Assembly: GCA_022820485.1 (NCBI GenBank)
Contig: JAJEFJ010000088.1
Location: forward strand, 1 to 64,000
Length of the DNA stretch: 64,000 bases
Direction of reading: 5' to 3'
Source of the DNA: Candidatus Latescibacterota bacterium
Lineage (GTDB): Bacteria > Latescibacterota > UBA2968 > UBA8231
Positions 25,054-34,433 of this stretch are shown in pieces; the first letter of the stretch is position 1, and each line of letters opens with the position of its first letter. The translations under genes were made by a program, and so were the position numbers. Under the pieces are notes generated by a model. The model saw only the letters and a list, made by a program, of their open reading frames with translations, did not search any database and was not told the origin of the DNA.

Positions 25054-25878
25054 TCAAGTGTTCATGTGCCCACGCACAAAAGCCGCTGACGCCGCCACCT
25101 GTTCTTCTTCGAGACTGTGCAATATCAACGACCCGTCAAAACCTATCTGCCGCAAGCACGCCAAGTAGTGATCGTAGTCGAGCAACCCCGTACCCGCGGC
25201 TTGGTGCCCGACGTCGCCATCCCGCTCCAAGTCCTTGGCGTGAGCCAGCCGAATCGAATCCCCGAGCAGATCGAAAGCCTCGTCTAAGACCTCGCGCATC
25301 CTCGGTAGCTGGCCAGCGTGGAACAGGTTGGCTCCGTCGATGACCACCTGCAAATGCTTGGATCGCACCTCGTCGAGCAAGCGCCGCGCCTTCTGCGCCG
25401 AATCCACCACATTGTTGACCTCCGGCTCAAAGACCAAAGTCGCGCCTCGTGCCTCGGCAATCTCCACAGCTTCCCCCATGGCCGCGACCATCTCGTCCCA
25501 TGCAGCCGGTGTACTGTTGTCGGGATGGCCGCCCCACAGCCAGTCGGGGTTGCGCGTACCCGTGCAGGAAGTGATCAGTTCCGTCCCCAACTTACCGCTC
25601 GCAGCAGCTAAAGCGGCGAGCCATTGCATTCCAGCACGGCGCTTTTCCAAGTCGGGGTCGATGATGTTGAAGGTCCCCGACAGCGCGGCGACCTCAATGC
25701 CGCGCGCTGCGTGTGCAGCGCGGATGCGCTCGCAATCGGCATCCGTCAGCTCTGCTGGATCAATACCCGCAGCCGTCAAATCGAGCTGCACGGCCTCCAA
25801 GCCAGCGGCCTGCACCCCGTCGAGGCTCTCCTCCAGCGTCGGTCGCTCAAAAACCTTGTGGAAAATTCCTAGCTTCAT
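25054..25878 (-). CDS. Sugar phosphate isomerase/epimerase-like TIM-barrel protein
   Basis: 274 residues from the ATG at 25878 (AAGGGA upstream, aligns with family start KLGIFHKVFERPTLEES); a further 41 codons upstream are open but not family-like. AP-endonuclease-2 / xylose-isomerase-like barrel with metal-binding residues in TLVFEPEVNN, LQVVIDGANLFHAG, IRLAHAKDLE and SLILHSLEEE. It probably isomerises or epimerises a keto-sugar feeding the following dehydrogenase. Confidence 0.85.
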   Translation of the reverse strand: MKLGIFHKVFERPTLEESLDGVQAAGLEAVQLDLTAAGIDPAELTDADCERIRAAHAARGIEVAALSGTFNIIDPDLEKRRAGMQWLAALAAASGKLGTELITSCTGTRNPDWLWGGHPDNSTPAAWDEMVAAMGEAVEIAEARGATLVFEPEVNNVVDSAQKARRLLDEVRSKHLQVVIDGANLFHAGQLPRMREVLDEAFDLLGDSIRLAHAKDLERDGDVGHQAAGTGLLDYDHYLACLRQIGFDGSLILHSLEEEQVAASAAFVRGHMNT

Positions 25879-25909
25879 GTTGCGTCCCTTCTCATAGCCA
25901 AGCAGGTCG

Positions 25910-27094
25910 TCATGCCTCTTCCACCAAGGCGGCAGTAAATGCCTCGTGGTCAATGGTGAGCACTTTGAAAGTTTGCTTACGGACACCGATGTCGTGCTCA
26001 ATCAGGAGATCAATGAGCTTGTCGCCGTCAATGAGTGTGATCGGCGCGGCCCCGCTTTCAAACGCGGCCTCCTTGGTGCCTTTGGCAAACTGGGAAGTCG
26101 CAATGATGGTTCCTCGGACAGCGTTGAACCTGTGGAGTGAGCCACGGAGGGCATCGAGTTCCTTGCGCTGGATGGTCCGTCGGTGGCGTTTAGCTTGGAC
26201 GACCTCACGCACCGAAGTAATGCCGAGTTCAATATCGGCAACCACGTCAACGCCCCCATCGCCTGATGGAGGCGTCACTTCGACATTTTGGTAACCCATC
26301 TCCTCAAGGAGACGCTTCACAAGGTGCTCAAAGGCGAAGGCGTCCATGTTGGTCAGGAGATCGCGGAGGCTTTCTCGGACCGACGTCTCTTGTTTCTTGG
26401 CCAGCGACCAAAGCTCCTGCTTTTCATCTCCGCCTAGGGCCTCCTCAGTTCCGACCTGTCGGAAGTATGCGAGGCCCAAATCGGTCACAGAGTACATTGC
26501 GCTCTTTCGATCCACCAAACCTCGGTCAAGGAGGTTCTTCAGCCGCCAATGGAGCGTGTTGCGAAAAGTCGAAGGACTGCTGAATGGAGAAGAATAGCGC
26601 TTGAGATGCTCGGTCCATTCTTCAAGAATGCCACTCACACGTGTCGGCCCGTTGTTGGCCACAAGGGTCAAGAGCTTGGCAAGCCCTTCTTGCTCATCGA
26701 GGAAGGCTTCTGTTTCACCGCGTTCGTGCTTGATGAAGTTTTGGCCGGCTCTGGTTAGGCGAAGATTGCCATCAGTATCATCTTCAAGCAGTTCGTATTT
26801 TTGGCTCAGGTGCCAAGAACCGTGGGTGTACCTTGGGTTGACAGTCTTGCCGCTTTTCGTCCAAATAGCCCAAGCTAGGTCTTGGTCGTCGTTCGAGAGT
26901 CGTTCGAGGATCCATGTGTCAGGATCCGTCCAATTGACAGGTTTCTGGGGCGTTCCACGCAGTCCGCCAAGTGTAGTCTGTAACCCGGTGATCTGCTTTT
27001 TGGGACGCCCAGACCAGACCTGAAGAAGGTGTCGAACTTCGCGGTACATCGGGAACCACGGTATGCGGACACGCTGCTCCGTCTCGTCAACCAT
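25910..27094 (-). CDS. Mrr-type restriction endonuclease
   Basis: 394 residues. Residues ~1-230 contain winged-helix features of an Mrr N-terminal domain (AFLDEQEGLAKLL, NLLDRGLVDRKSAMYSVTDLG). Residues ~245-365 are the Mrr catalytic fold: FEHLVKRLLEEMGYQNVEVT, GDGGVDVVADIEL (catalytic Asp) and VVQAKRH, the QxK variant of PD-(D/E)XK, followed by GTIIATSQFAKGTKEAA. Mrr enzymes cut methylated DNA, so it could act against foreign modification. It stands alone, with no methyltransferase next to it. Confidence 0.88.
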   Translation of the reverse strand: MVDETEQRVRIPWFPMYREVRHLLQVWSGRPKKQITGLQTTLGGLRGTPQKPVNWTDPDTWILERLSNDDQDLAWAIWTKSGKTVNPRYTHGSWHLSQKYELLEDDTDGNLRLTRAGQNFIKHERGETEAFLDEQEGLAKLLTLVANNGPTRVSGILEEWTEHLKRYSSPFSSPSTFRNTLHWRLKNLLDRGLVDRKSAMYSVTDLGLAYFRQVGTEEALGGDEKQELWSLAKKQETSVRESLRDLLTNMDAFAFEHLVKRLLEEMGYQNVEVTPPSGDGGVDVVADIELGITSVREVVQAKRHRRTIQRKELDALRGSLHRFNAVRGTIIATSQFAKGTKEAAFESGAAPITLIDGDKLIDLLIEHDIGVRKQTFKVLTIDHEAFTAALVEEA

Positions 27095-27160
27095 TAGATA
27101 ATTCCATTTGGAGAGAACGCGCGGACGGATGCCAATGGGGGGAATAAAAATTTTCGAGAA

Positions 27161-27565
27161 TTAGCGATTGATGAGGCGTTTTTGAACTCTACCCATCAAA
27201 TCACGCAAAGAGGCACCACCCAGTAATAAAATTATCCCGATCAGTAGTTTCTCAGCCTTGTCAGCTTGAGCTTCGCTTCCATAGAACACCATGTACAGCA
27301 GCAAAAATAATACGAGCGCAAAACCGCCGACGATTAGCTGCACTAAGCGGTGAGCTCTCTTGTTTTGTTCGTCTTCTATCTCTAGCTCTTTGGAGTCATA
27401 CTCGTAACTGAGTTGGATTTCTTGTTGGTCAATATCCAAGGCGCGGGCCACAAGCTCGTTTCGTTCGCGCTGTATGGCAATTAGTTCGGCGAATTTCCTA
27501 TCCTCAACAGGAACAACCTCTTGCGCTTCGCCGCCATCGCCGGTCTCGTCAGGTTGCGCAGCCAT
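27161..27565 (-). CDS. Small membrane protein with coiled coil
   Basis: 134 residues. An acidic N-terminus and a helical stretch (ELIAIQRERNELVARALDI, to ~65) precede two membrane helices (~72-92 and ~105-122, LLIGIILLLGGASL). Its ATG overlaps the stop of the 72-residue gene upstream (TGATG), so they are coupled. Family not recognised; it may be an accessory to the neighbouring Mrr protein, 66 bp downstream, but nothing in the sequence proves this. Confidence 0.65.
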   Translation of the reverse strand: MAAQPDETGDGGEAQEVVPVEDRKFAELIAIQRERNELVARALDIDQQEIQLSYEYDSKELEIEDEQNKRAHRLVQLIVGGFALVLFLLLYMVFYGSEAQADKAEKLLIGIILLLGGASLRDLMGRVQKRLINR

Positions 27566-27783
27566 CAGGAGGTACCCCTGCCCATCAGCGGGCGACCCCT
27601 GTATCGGGGATGGACCGTCAGCATATCCACGTACAACTCCGGGTCCATGGCCACGATTTTAAATCCTTTGCCAAAGCGCGATTCGACGATTTTATAAATC
27701 AATCCCGCCCCTTCCGGCGTACTCCTGCGCCGCTGAACTTCACGAAGTGCTTCCCTTTTGGTCTTTACACGGATAATCTGCAT
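27565..27783 (-). CDS. Small hypothetical protein
   Basis: 72 residues, AAAGGAG 8 nt before the ATG. Compact alpha/beta composition (IIRVKTKREALREVQRRRST, GLIYKIVESRFGKGFKIVAMDPE). Strong translation signal and coupling with the next gene support a real gene; no family recognised. Confidence 0.6.
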   Translation of the reverse strand: MQIIRVKTKREALREVQRRRSTPEGAGLIYKIVESRFGKGFKIVAMDPELYVDMLTVHPRYRGRPLMGRGTS

Positions 27784-27834
27784 AACGGTCTCCTTTGTCC
27801 GTTAATACAAATAACCCCAATAAGGTCTCCCCGG

Positions 27835-29277
27835 TCAACGCAAAAACTGCAGTGCATAGAGCCGCGCGTCCCGCATCTCAAAGCGCAGCCGCACCGGCGT
27901 GCCAGCCAGCTTCCCAATAGGCTCTTGCCAACTCACCTCCTTGCACACCCCATTGCCCATCACCGCCTCGGACGCTTGCACCACTTGCCCGCTTTCATCG
28001 AGCACCTCCACCCGCAGCCATCCCCCGGCCCCGCCATCGAAGTTCAGCACCAACCGCTCGCCGGCAAATTGCAACAGCGGCGTCGTAAAAGACCCACCGC
28101 CATAGCCAGCCTCCGCCGCCACAAACCCATCTAGCCGCAACGAGGCGCGAAAAATCCCACTCGCCCGCGCCTTCCCCTGGTCTTCCCTACCGCCGTGCCG
28201 CCGCGCCGTGCCATTGTAATAGAGCCACAACTCGTCGCCCACCGGAATAAACCACGGATTGGCAAACAGCATCCCGCTCAACAATCCGCCGTCCCAACCC
28301 TGGCGCAAAAAGGCCCGGCGCTCCCCCTGCCGCCGCCAGCTAATCCCATCGCGGCTGCTGAGCAACTGCACGTCCATGGTCGCCGGGAAGTCGTCCTCAC
28401 CCCAGTGATAATACGCCGCCGGCAGCATGAAATAGGCGTCCTGCGCTGCGTCGTACTTGGTGGCGCAACTGGTGTAAAAGTCGATATTGGGCCGGGGATC
28501 GTCGCGCTGGAACGGCACCGGAATCTGCAAATCCTCCTCATCCGCCTCAAAGACGATCTCTTGGGCGGACCAATCCCTAAAATCGGGCGAGGTTATCCGC
28601 CCAACGCAGCGGTACGAGCCCTTGCCCTCGGCTGCTTCGGACAAGTGCTGGGTCTCCCTAACCCGCGTATAGCCCACGTAGAGTTCAAGCCGGTCGTCCC
28701 AGAAAAACATATTCTGCGTGTCGCACATCGTCCGCGGCGGATTCGGCTGGTCTGGATAGTACTGCCAGTGCAGCCCGTCGGCCGAGTGCATCGCCCATAG
28801 CCCCGGCTCGACGCCCTGTTCTCGCTCTTCATCCATCGGCTGGAATTTGGTCCACAGCTTGTAGCGTTCCTCGGCTACCGCCCGCTCGTCGCGCAACACA
28901 GTCGCCCCCTGCATGCTCTGCTGCTCGACCAACGGCGCGACGATATTGTTGTCCCGGCTGCCGCGAAATTCCACTAGGCCCAGCACTGGCTTTTTCCAGT
29001 GCAATCCATCCGCAGATTCTGCATAGCCCAGCCGTCGCGCCCCCTCCATCGGCAACCCCGTTTGCATGGTCGCGTCGTACCACATCCGCCACTGGCCATC
29101 CGCCTCCCGCCACACTGTGTTATACGCCCCAATCCCCCACTCCTCCCACGCCCGATCCGACCGCAACACCGGCTCTAAGTGCTGCACCGGCGTCCCCATT
29201 TGCAACGCGATCCCCTCGCGCTCGGCAAAAAACCGCTCGTCGATAAAAAGCTGCTTCCTGTCGCCTATATCTAACAT
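27835..29277 (-). CDS. Five-bladed propeller glycoside hydrolase-like protein (GH32/43-like)
   Basis: 480 residues from the ATG at 29277 (AAGGAGT 8-9 nt upstream); 31 further upstream codons are open but lack a start signal. Repeated blades with SADGLHW and DGISW signatures, WRMWYDATMQ and MFFWDDRLELYVGYTR, typical of GH32/43/DUF1961-like five-bladed propellers; the C-terminal ~120 residues look like a beta-sandwich (LVLNFDGGAGGWLRVEVLDESGQ). No signal peptide. Probably acts on an oligosaccharide, or is a non-catalytic relative, as the acid residues cannot be fixed by eye. Divergent from 29478 with a 200-bp gap. Confidence 0.75.
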   Translation of the reverse strand: MLDIGDRKQLFIDERFFAEREGIALQMGTPVQHLEPVLRSDRAWEEWGIGAYNTVWREADGQWRMWYDATMQTGLPMEGARRLGYAESADGLHWKKPVLGLVEFRGSRDNNIVAPLVEQQSMQGATVLRDERAVAEERYKLWTKFQPMDEEREQGVEPGLWAMHSADGLHWQYYPDQPNPPRTMCDTQNMFFWDDRLELYVGYTRVRETQHLSEAAEGKGSYRCVGRITSPDFRDWSAQEIVFEADEEDLQIPVPFQRDDPRPNIDFYTSCATKYDAAQDAYFMLPAAYYHWGEDDFPATMDVQLLSSRDGISWRRQGERRAFLRQGWDGGLLSGMLFANPWFIPVGDELWLYYNGTARRHGGREDQGKARASGIFRASLRLDGFVAAEAGYGGGSFTTPLLQFAGERLVLNFDGGAGGWLRVEVLDESGQVVQASEAVMGNGVCKEVSWQEPIGKLAGTPVRLRFEMRDARLYALQFLR

Positions 29278-29477
29278 GGAACTACTCCTTGGTGAGGACG
29301 TGTTGATGCGGTCGAACGAATCGACGATAGCTGCGCCCCATACTGTATCCTGCCAATGAATCCAAGGCAAGGATCATCGAACCCCTTATTGACAGCGCGG
29401 ATCAAGCCTCATAAATAATAAGGCCGTTAAAACCCCTATTTTTCTGGATTACACGAGTGAGAACTAAAGGAGTAAAC

Positions 29478-30041
29478 ATGACTACAACCCGTGAAGAACT
29501 CGTCTTTGCCGATGCGTTCGACGGTGCCCTCAATCCCGAGTGGACTTGGCTGCGCGAACATCCCGGCTTCTGGCGCTTACAGGACGGCCTAGAAATTCGC
29601 GTCGAACCGGGCGTGGCCCCTACTGTGCAAAACGCGCTTCTGCGTCCAGCCCCAGATCGCAGCGCGGGGACCTGGGCCATAGAAGTGACGGTGTACAATC
29701 ACACCCACCCCATCCAGCAGTACGAACAGGCTGGCATCACTTGGTACCAAAACGGCAAACCTGTCTTCAAGCAAGTCAAGGAATTAATCGACGGCGATCT
29801 CTACATTATTCCCGGCCGCAAGCCCATGCCCACCCAGAGCGTGCGCCTGCGCCTCGTCGTCACCGCCGACTCTTGGGAAGCCCAGTACCGGCCCGAGGGC
29901 GAGGACCAATTCCACACCGCGGATCGGGGCGAACTGCCTCCCCCGGGCGACGATCGAGTCAGCATCCAATGCTACAACGGCCCCGAAAACGCCGAGCACT
30001 GGATCCGCTTCCGAGACTTTCAGATCAAACGCCTAGGCTGA
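29478..30041 (+). CDS. DUF1349-like concanavalin-type beta-sandwich protein
   Basis: 187 residues; AAAGGAG 4-5 nt before the ATG at 29478. LNPEWTWLREHPGFWRLQDGLEIR, YEQAGITWYQNGKP and a final HWIRFRDFQIKRL follow the pattern of DUF1349/regucalcin-associated carbohydrate-binding sandwiches of about 190 residues. No signal peptide, so cytoplasmic. Its neighbours are carbohydrate genes on both sides, suggesting a role in sugar binding or metabolism. Confidence 0.7.
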   Translation: MTTTREELVFADAFDGALNPEWTWLREHPGFWRLQDGLEIRVEPGVAPTVQNALLRPAPDRSAGTWAIEVTVYNHTHPIQQYEQAGITWYQNGKPVFKQVKELIDGDLYIIPGRKPMPTQSVRLRLVVTADSWEAQYRPEGEDQFHTADRGELPPPGDDRVSIQCYNGPENAEHWIRFRDFQIKRLG

Positions 30042-30053
30042 TACCCGCACCTG

Positions 30054-31145
30054 CTAGCGAAACCAGTCGTAATTCAGCCCCAACGACCGATCCTGCAACG
30101 GCAATTCCACCCGCTCCCCGCCCTTTGCCGCGGAAACCTTCAACGCCACCTCTACTTCTAACGCCACGCCTACTCGCCGCCCCGAATTCTTCGGCTCCTC
30201 CATCTCCCCAGCCAAACACCGCATTACATCGTCCACGCAATACACCGCTCCATACGGCACATTGAACTGCGGCTGCGGCCAATCCAGCTCCGCCACAACC
30301 GGCCCTTGTGGCCCTTCCACCTGCTGCCACAACCGCCACCCCTTGCCGTAGTCGAAAGCCATCTCCCCGCACGCTCCGCACAACCGCACCCCTGGTGCTC
30401 CCTTGCGGAAATGCACCACCGTCCCGTCCGCAGCCACCAACATCCCCTGACCGGCGAACTCGTCGCTGCCCGACTCCCGCCGCGGCTGATCCCCCGTACC
30501 GACCACCCACGCCGGGGTCTCGTCGAGGAAATACGACCAGTTCTGATGCTGCGCCCCAGCGCCCGGGGCCTCGATCGACACCAGTTCGCCGATCACCCCT
30601 TCTGCAAGCAGCGCCTTGGCCCGCGCAAACGAAGGATGGGTCGTGGTAATCGCCCCACAACACAGAGGCACCCCCGCCGCAGCGCAGGCACCTACCATCC
30701 GGTCCACTTCCTCTAGCGTATGCACCATCGGCTTTTCCGTGACGATGCCCTTGGCCCCGCACTCGACGGCCAGACAGGTAAAATGCGCGCGGTATTTGGT
30801 ATTGGTACACACCGCGACGATCTCTGGCCGCTCCTTTCGCAGCATGGCCTCGGCGTCCTCGTAGAGCGCCTCAATCCCATAGCGCTCGCCATAGGCTTTG
30901 AGCCGCTTGGGATCGCGATCGGCGGCAATGACCGTCTCCACCTCGGGCCGATCCCAGAGCGCCTCAGCATACGAGGTCGGATTGCCCTCGTCGCCGGGGT
31001 GGTCGTAGTGGTGGAATTTGCGATGGATGTCCAACGGCGGCGTGGGCCGGTCGATATCGTCGATTTCAAAGCGATCTCCGATCCGGGCTGCCAGATCGTA
31101 TAGCAGGCCCATCCAGCCTAAACCGATAACTGCGGCGCGATACAT
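30054..31145 (-). CDS. Gfo/Idh/MocA family oxidoreductase
   Basis: 363 residues from the ATG at 31145 with AAAGGAG 8 nt upstream. N-terminal NAD(P) motif VIGLGWMGLLYDLA, then ETVIAADRDPKRL (acidic residue after beta-2), GIVTEKPMVHT (EKP Lys) and a C-terminal sheet domain with PGAGAQHQNWSYFLDE. Longer insertion than the other two paralogues around residues 25-50. It lies 24 nt downstream of the 31170-32018 gene and is probably cotranscribed. Confidence 0.88.
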   Translation of the reverse strand: MYRAAVIGLGWMGLLYDLAARIGDRFEIDDIDRPTPPLDIHRKFHHYDHPGDEGNPTSYAEALWDRPEVETVIAADRDPKRLKAYGERYGIEALYEDAEAMLRKERPEIVAVCTNTKYRAHFTCLAVECGAKGIVTEKPMVHTLEEVDRMVGACAAAGVPLCCGAITTTHPSFARAKALLAEGVIGELVSIEAPGAGAQHQNWSYFLDETPAWVVGTGDQPRRESGSDEFAGQGMLVAADGTVVHFRKGAPGVRLCGACGEMAFDYGKGWRLWQQVEGPQGPVVAELDWPQPQFNVPYGAVYCVDDVMRCLAGEMEEPKNSGRRVGVALEVEVALKVSAAKGGERVELPLQDRSLGLNYDWFR

Positions 31146-31169
31146 GAGCAATCTCCTTTGTAGTCGAAA

Positions 31170-32018
31170 TCAATTGGCCCGCAACACCGCATTGTGCGCG
31201 GCCAGATCCCAAGTCTCGTTGTACACCAACGGCTGGGCCCGTTCGGGCGGATAACCAGGAGGTGGGTTACTAGGATCGAGCAACTCCAGCCGATCGCGGC
31301 CCCGAGGCGCATCGAGCCACACCCGCTCCTCGGGCGCGGCTTGCACCGGACGCCGCAAAATGAACTCCACCCGGTCGCGGCGCGAGAAGGCCGCATGGGC
31401 GACGAAAACCCGATGCACATCGCGTCCATCCCAAGTAGCCAAATCCGGCAGCAGTACCGGACCAGTACAGACCTGATACTGGCCATCGACCGCGTTGAGG
31501 TTCATGACGTTGATCGGATATTCGAGCTCGACCTCAATGCCACTCGCCTCATCCTGATACACCGAGCAGGCATTTTGCGCGTCGCCGGCAAAGGTCGAGG
31601 CCACAATGGCTTCGACTTCCTCTAATGCCTCGGAGGCGGGATAAGAGCGAATGTCGATGGTATAGTCCTGATACGCATCCCCCAGCGAACGCGCGCTGAC
31701 TGACTCGGACTCCGTGCTCGGCCGCTGGGCAATCGCCGGAATTGAGGAGCGGCTAAAAGGCATCCGCCACTCGCCGCTGGGGATCTGGAACAGGTTTTCG
31801 CTGGCAATGGTGTATTCGCTGCGGCAGGGCGCGCCCAAAAAGAGTTCAGCCAACTCGGCCCCATCGCCGCCGCGCAAAACGCAACGCGCCTCTAAGGTAA
31901 AACGCACGTGATAGACCTGACCGTGCTCGCCGACGAAGCCACCGGGCCACTTGTAATACGGGTCCGGCTTCCAAGGATGAGCCTTCCAAGTAAAGGACGA
32001 ACGGGAAAAATTAATCAT
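31170..32018 (-). CDS. Hypothetical protein in a carbohydrate operon
   Basis: 282 residues from the second ATG (32018), preceded by AGGAG at 6 nt; the ATG at 32024 abuts that site. Beta-rich, no signal peptide, no family recognised. Features: INFSRSSFTWKAHPWKPDPYY at the start, INVMNLNAVDGQYQVCTGPV in the middle, and RVFVAHAAFSRRDRVEF. A GC hairpin (GCCGGGG/CCCCGGC, 32030-32049) lies in its 5' region. It is likely cotranscribed with the downstream dehydrogenase. Confidence 0.65.
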   Translation of the reverse strand: MINFSRSSFTWKAHPWKPDPYYKWPGGFVGEHGQVYHVRFTLEARCVLRGGDGAELAELFLGAPCRSEYTIASENLFQIPSGEWRMPFSRSSIPAIAQRPSTESESVSARSLGDAYQDYTIDIRSYPASEALEEVEAIVASTFAGDAQNACSVYQDEASGIEVELEYPINVMNLNAVDGQYQVCTGPVLLPDLATWDGRDVHRVFVAHAAFSRRDRVEFILRRPVQAAPEERVWLDAPRGRDRLELLDPSNPPPGYPPERAQPLVYNETWDLAAHNAVLRAN

Positions 32019-32154
32019 CGCCATCTCCTGCCGGGGAACTTGCCCCGGCTGCTATAGGTTCTCATCTTACAGCGCCAGATTTGTAGTATAGCAAAAGGCA
32101 TCTTTAGGTAAAAATGCCTGATTCACTCTCACATCAATAGCCAAGGAGATTTCC

Positions 32155-32745
32155 ATGACTCGTCCCAATGCCCTCCGCTTCGCATGGATTGCCGCCCTGA
32201 CATTCGCTCTCACCGCCGAGGCGACTTTAGCGGAAACCTACGTGGTCGATGCCTCGCACTCTTCGGTCGATTTTAGCATTCGCCACCTCGTCGGCCGCAC
32301 CAAAGGCCGTTTCGGAGACTTCAGCGGCACCATCAGCTACGACGCTGCCAAACCCGACTCCGCCAGCTTCTCCGGCACCATTCAGGTCATGAGCATCGAC
32401 ACCGGCAACGAGCGCCGCGATGGCCACCTGCAAAACGACGACTTTTTCGCTGCCGAGACCTACCCCACAATCACCTTCGAATCTACCGAGGTGACCAGCA
32501 CAGGCGAAAACACGCTCAGCGTCAAGGGCAAACTGACCATGCACGGCACCACCAAAGAAGTCACCCTGCCCATCGAAATCCTCGGCACCGGCATTAATCC
32601 GAGGGGTGGAAAGGCGCAGATCGGCCTAGAAACGAACTTTTCCATCCTCTGCTCCGATTACGGAGTCAATAGCTGGGAACGTTTCAGCGCCGTGCTCGGG
32701 GACGAGGTAAAAATTCAGGTACTGATCGAAGCCAACGCAGAGTAA
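32155..32745 (+). CDS. YceI family periplasmic protein
   Basis: 196 residues, AAGGAGAT before the ATG. Signal peptide to about ATLA (residue 24), then the YceI lipocalin-like barrel: TYVVDASHSSVDFSIRHL, GRFGDFSGTISYD, NERRDGHLQNDDFFAAETYP and LTMHGTTKEVTLP. Family members bind polyisoprenoid-like lipids in the periplasm; precise function is usually unknown. Followed by an unrelated epimerase gene at 20 nt. Confidence 0.92.
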   Translation: MTRPNALRFAWIAALTFALTAEATLAETYVVDASHSSVDFSIRHLVGRTKGRFGDFSGTISYDAAKPDSASFSGTIQVMSIDTGNERRDGHLQNDDFFAAETYPTITFESTEVTSTGENTLSVKGKLTMHGTTKEVTLPIEILGTGINPRGGKAQIGLETNFSILCSDYGVNSWERFSAVLGDEVKIQVLIEANAE

Positions 32746-32765
32746 GTGCGGAACTAGAGGAAGCC

Positions 32766-33452
32766 ATGAAAATACTCATTACCGGTGCCGCCGGAGCGGT
32801 CGGCTCCACGCTCGTCAAGGGGATGGGACAGCGCCACCAATTGCGCGGTTTTGACCGCGTGGAAATGCCCGACCTAGAAGATAGCTGGGTGGGTGATGTG
32901 GCCGATTACGATGCTTTGTTAGCAGCCGCCGAGGGCATGGAGGCCATCATCCACTTGACGGGCGTCGATAGCGAGTGGGAAAAGGCCCTGTCCAGCAATT
33001 TCATCGGCACGTACAATATGTTCGAAGCAGCCCGCATCCAAGGAGTGCGCCGGGTAGCGTACGCTAGTCGCGCCGGAGTACACGGCCCCCTGCCTGAAGA
33101 CGTTATGCGCCGCGTTGATATCCCTCCCCAGCCGCTGGGCTACTATACGATCAGCAAGCTATTCGGCGAGCACATGGGCTATTCCTACTCCCACAGGCAC
33201 GACCTGGAATTCGTCGCAGTGCGCATAGGCAATTTCAACATCAATCGCGATCAGCCCGAGCATCCGCACCATCTCAGCCACGGCGATGCCGTGCGAGTCT
33301 TTGAGCAGGCCGTGGTACACCCCGGGGTGCGCTACGAGATCGTGTACGGAGTGTCGGACAGTACTTGGCCGCGCTACGACCTCGACCACGGACGGCGCGC
33401 CATTGGCTACTATCCGCAGGATAAATCGGACTGGCAGCCCGAGGAGGAATAA
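32766..33452 (+). CDS. NAD-dependent epimerase/dehydratase (extended SDR), uronate-dehydrogenase-like
   Basis: 228 residues. N-terminal ITGAAGAVGSTLVKGM (TGxxGxxG), RGFDRVEMPD, ITHLTG-type IIHLTGVDS, and the catalytic region with YYTISKLFGE (YxxxK). It is short for an extended SDR (usually 260-330) and resembles uronate dehydrogenase-type members. Followed at 3 nt by the TIM-barrel isomerase, so it probably oxidises a sugar acid or sugar in one pathway with it. Confidence 0.85.
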   Translation: MKILITGAAGAVGSTLVKGMGQRHQLRGFDRVEMPDLEDSWVGDVADYDALLAAAEGMEAIIHLTGVDSEWEKALSSNFIGTYNMFEAARIQGVRRVAYASRAGVHGPLPEDVMRRVDIPPQPLGYYTISKLFGEHMGYSYSHRHDLEFVAVRIGNFNINRDQPEHPHHLSHGDAVRVFEQAVVHPGVRYEIVYGVSDSTWPRYDLDHGRRAIGYYPQDKSDWQPEEE

Positions 33453-33455
33453 GCT

Positions 33456-34274
33456 GTGATCAAATTGAGCACCATGGCCCGCGAGACACCCACTACCACC
33501 ATTGACCAGGTCGTCGACCAAGCCCGCCAGTTGCAGTTGGACGGCGTCGATTTCCATTTGTCGGGCATGGACCGCAGCGTCGAGTATATCAACCGCATCA
33601 AGAGCCTCTGCCTCAAACGCGGCCTGAACATCGGCTATGCTGGAGCCGGCAGCTTTGTAGGGCCGTCCGAGGATCGGGCCAAGCGGATGGAGCAGGGCCG
33701 CGCTGACGTCGACGCCGCAGCTTTGCTAGGAGCGCAGGTGCTGCGCGTTTTCGCGCGCCACAAATGGCCGAGTACCGTCGAGGAACAAGAGGCCCTGTGG
33801 CGTCCGATGATCGAGGACTTCCAAGCGCTTGCCGACTACGCGGCCCAACGCGGGGTCATGATCGCCTTGCAAAACCACGACAACGGCAGTTTCGCCATGA
33901 CCGCAGACCAAGTGCTGCGCATCCTGCGCGAGACCGAGCGCGACAATTTCAGCTTCCTGTTGGATACCGGACAGTGGCTGGGAGCCATTGGCTCTCATCC
34001 GCGCGGCGAGTTCAATCCGAATGTCGATTTGTACAAAGACTATCTGGAGCCGACTGCGCCTTTTGCCACGTACGTGCGGGCCAAGATCTACAAGATCGAC
34101 AGCGGTGTTGAGGAGTTTATCGACTACAAGCGCGTGTTAGAAATTCTGCGCGGAGTGGATTTCAACGGCACAATTGGCTTGGTCTTCGAACTGGGCGAGT
34201 TCAACAGTTGCAGCCACGAAGAATGCATGCGCCTAGCCGTGGCCCATTTGCGCGAAGTGATCGCCGCTAGCTGA
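33456..34274 (+). CDS. Sugar phosphate isomerase/epimerase-like TIM-barrel protein
   Basis: 272 residues, GTG start with GAGGAGG 7 nt upstream. Metal-site strands of the AP-endonuclease-2 / xylose isomerase-like barrel: MIALQNHDNGS, FSFLLDTGQWLG, RAKIYKIDSG and GLVFELGEF. Coupled to the epimerase before it and followed by a small ORF and a PhyH oxygenase on the same strand. Confidence 0.85.
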   Translation: MIKLSTMARETPTTTIDQVVDQARQLQLDGVDFHLSGMDRSVEYINRIKSLCLKRGLNIGYAGAGSFVGPSEDRAKRMEQGRADVDAAALLGAQVLRVFARHKWPSTVEEQEALWRPMIEDFQALADYAAQRGVMIALQNHDNGSFAMTADQVLRILRETERDNFSFLLDTGQWLGAIGSHPRGEFNPNVDLYKDYLEPTAPFATYVRAKIYKIDSGVEEFIDYKRVLEILRGVDFNGTIGLVFELGEFNSCSHEECMRLAVAHLREVIAAS

Positions 34275-34299
34275 TAAAACCATCTGGAGAGGCGATAAG

Positions 34300-34431
34300 A
34301 TGGACAAGAACAAATATCCCAAGGGGTGGAATCAGCAACGCGTCCAAGAGGTCATTGGCCCCGTCGAGATTCGGACGGAAGAAGAGACCCATCGCCGAAG
34401 ACGAGGCCGTATTCAAGCGAGAAAGAAATAG
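34300..34431 (+). CDS. Very small protein (43 aa), possibly frameshifted
   Basis: GGAGAGG lies 7-8 nt before the ATG. The product begins MDKNKYPKGWNQQRVQEVI, a pattern I associate with a widespread ~40-residue family of unknown role. The usual acidic tail (PIAEDEAVFKRE) is present but in the +1 frame after codon ~29, so either the tail has been lost by a 1-nt shift or the read has an error. It ends 2 nt before the ATG of the PhyH gene. Confidence 0.5.
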   Translation: MDKNKYPKGWNQQRVQEVIGPVEIRTEEETHRRRRGRIQARKK

Positions 34432-34433
34432 CC

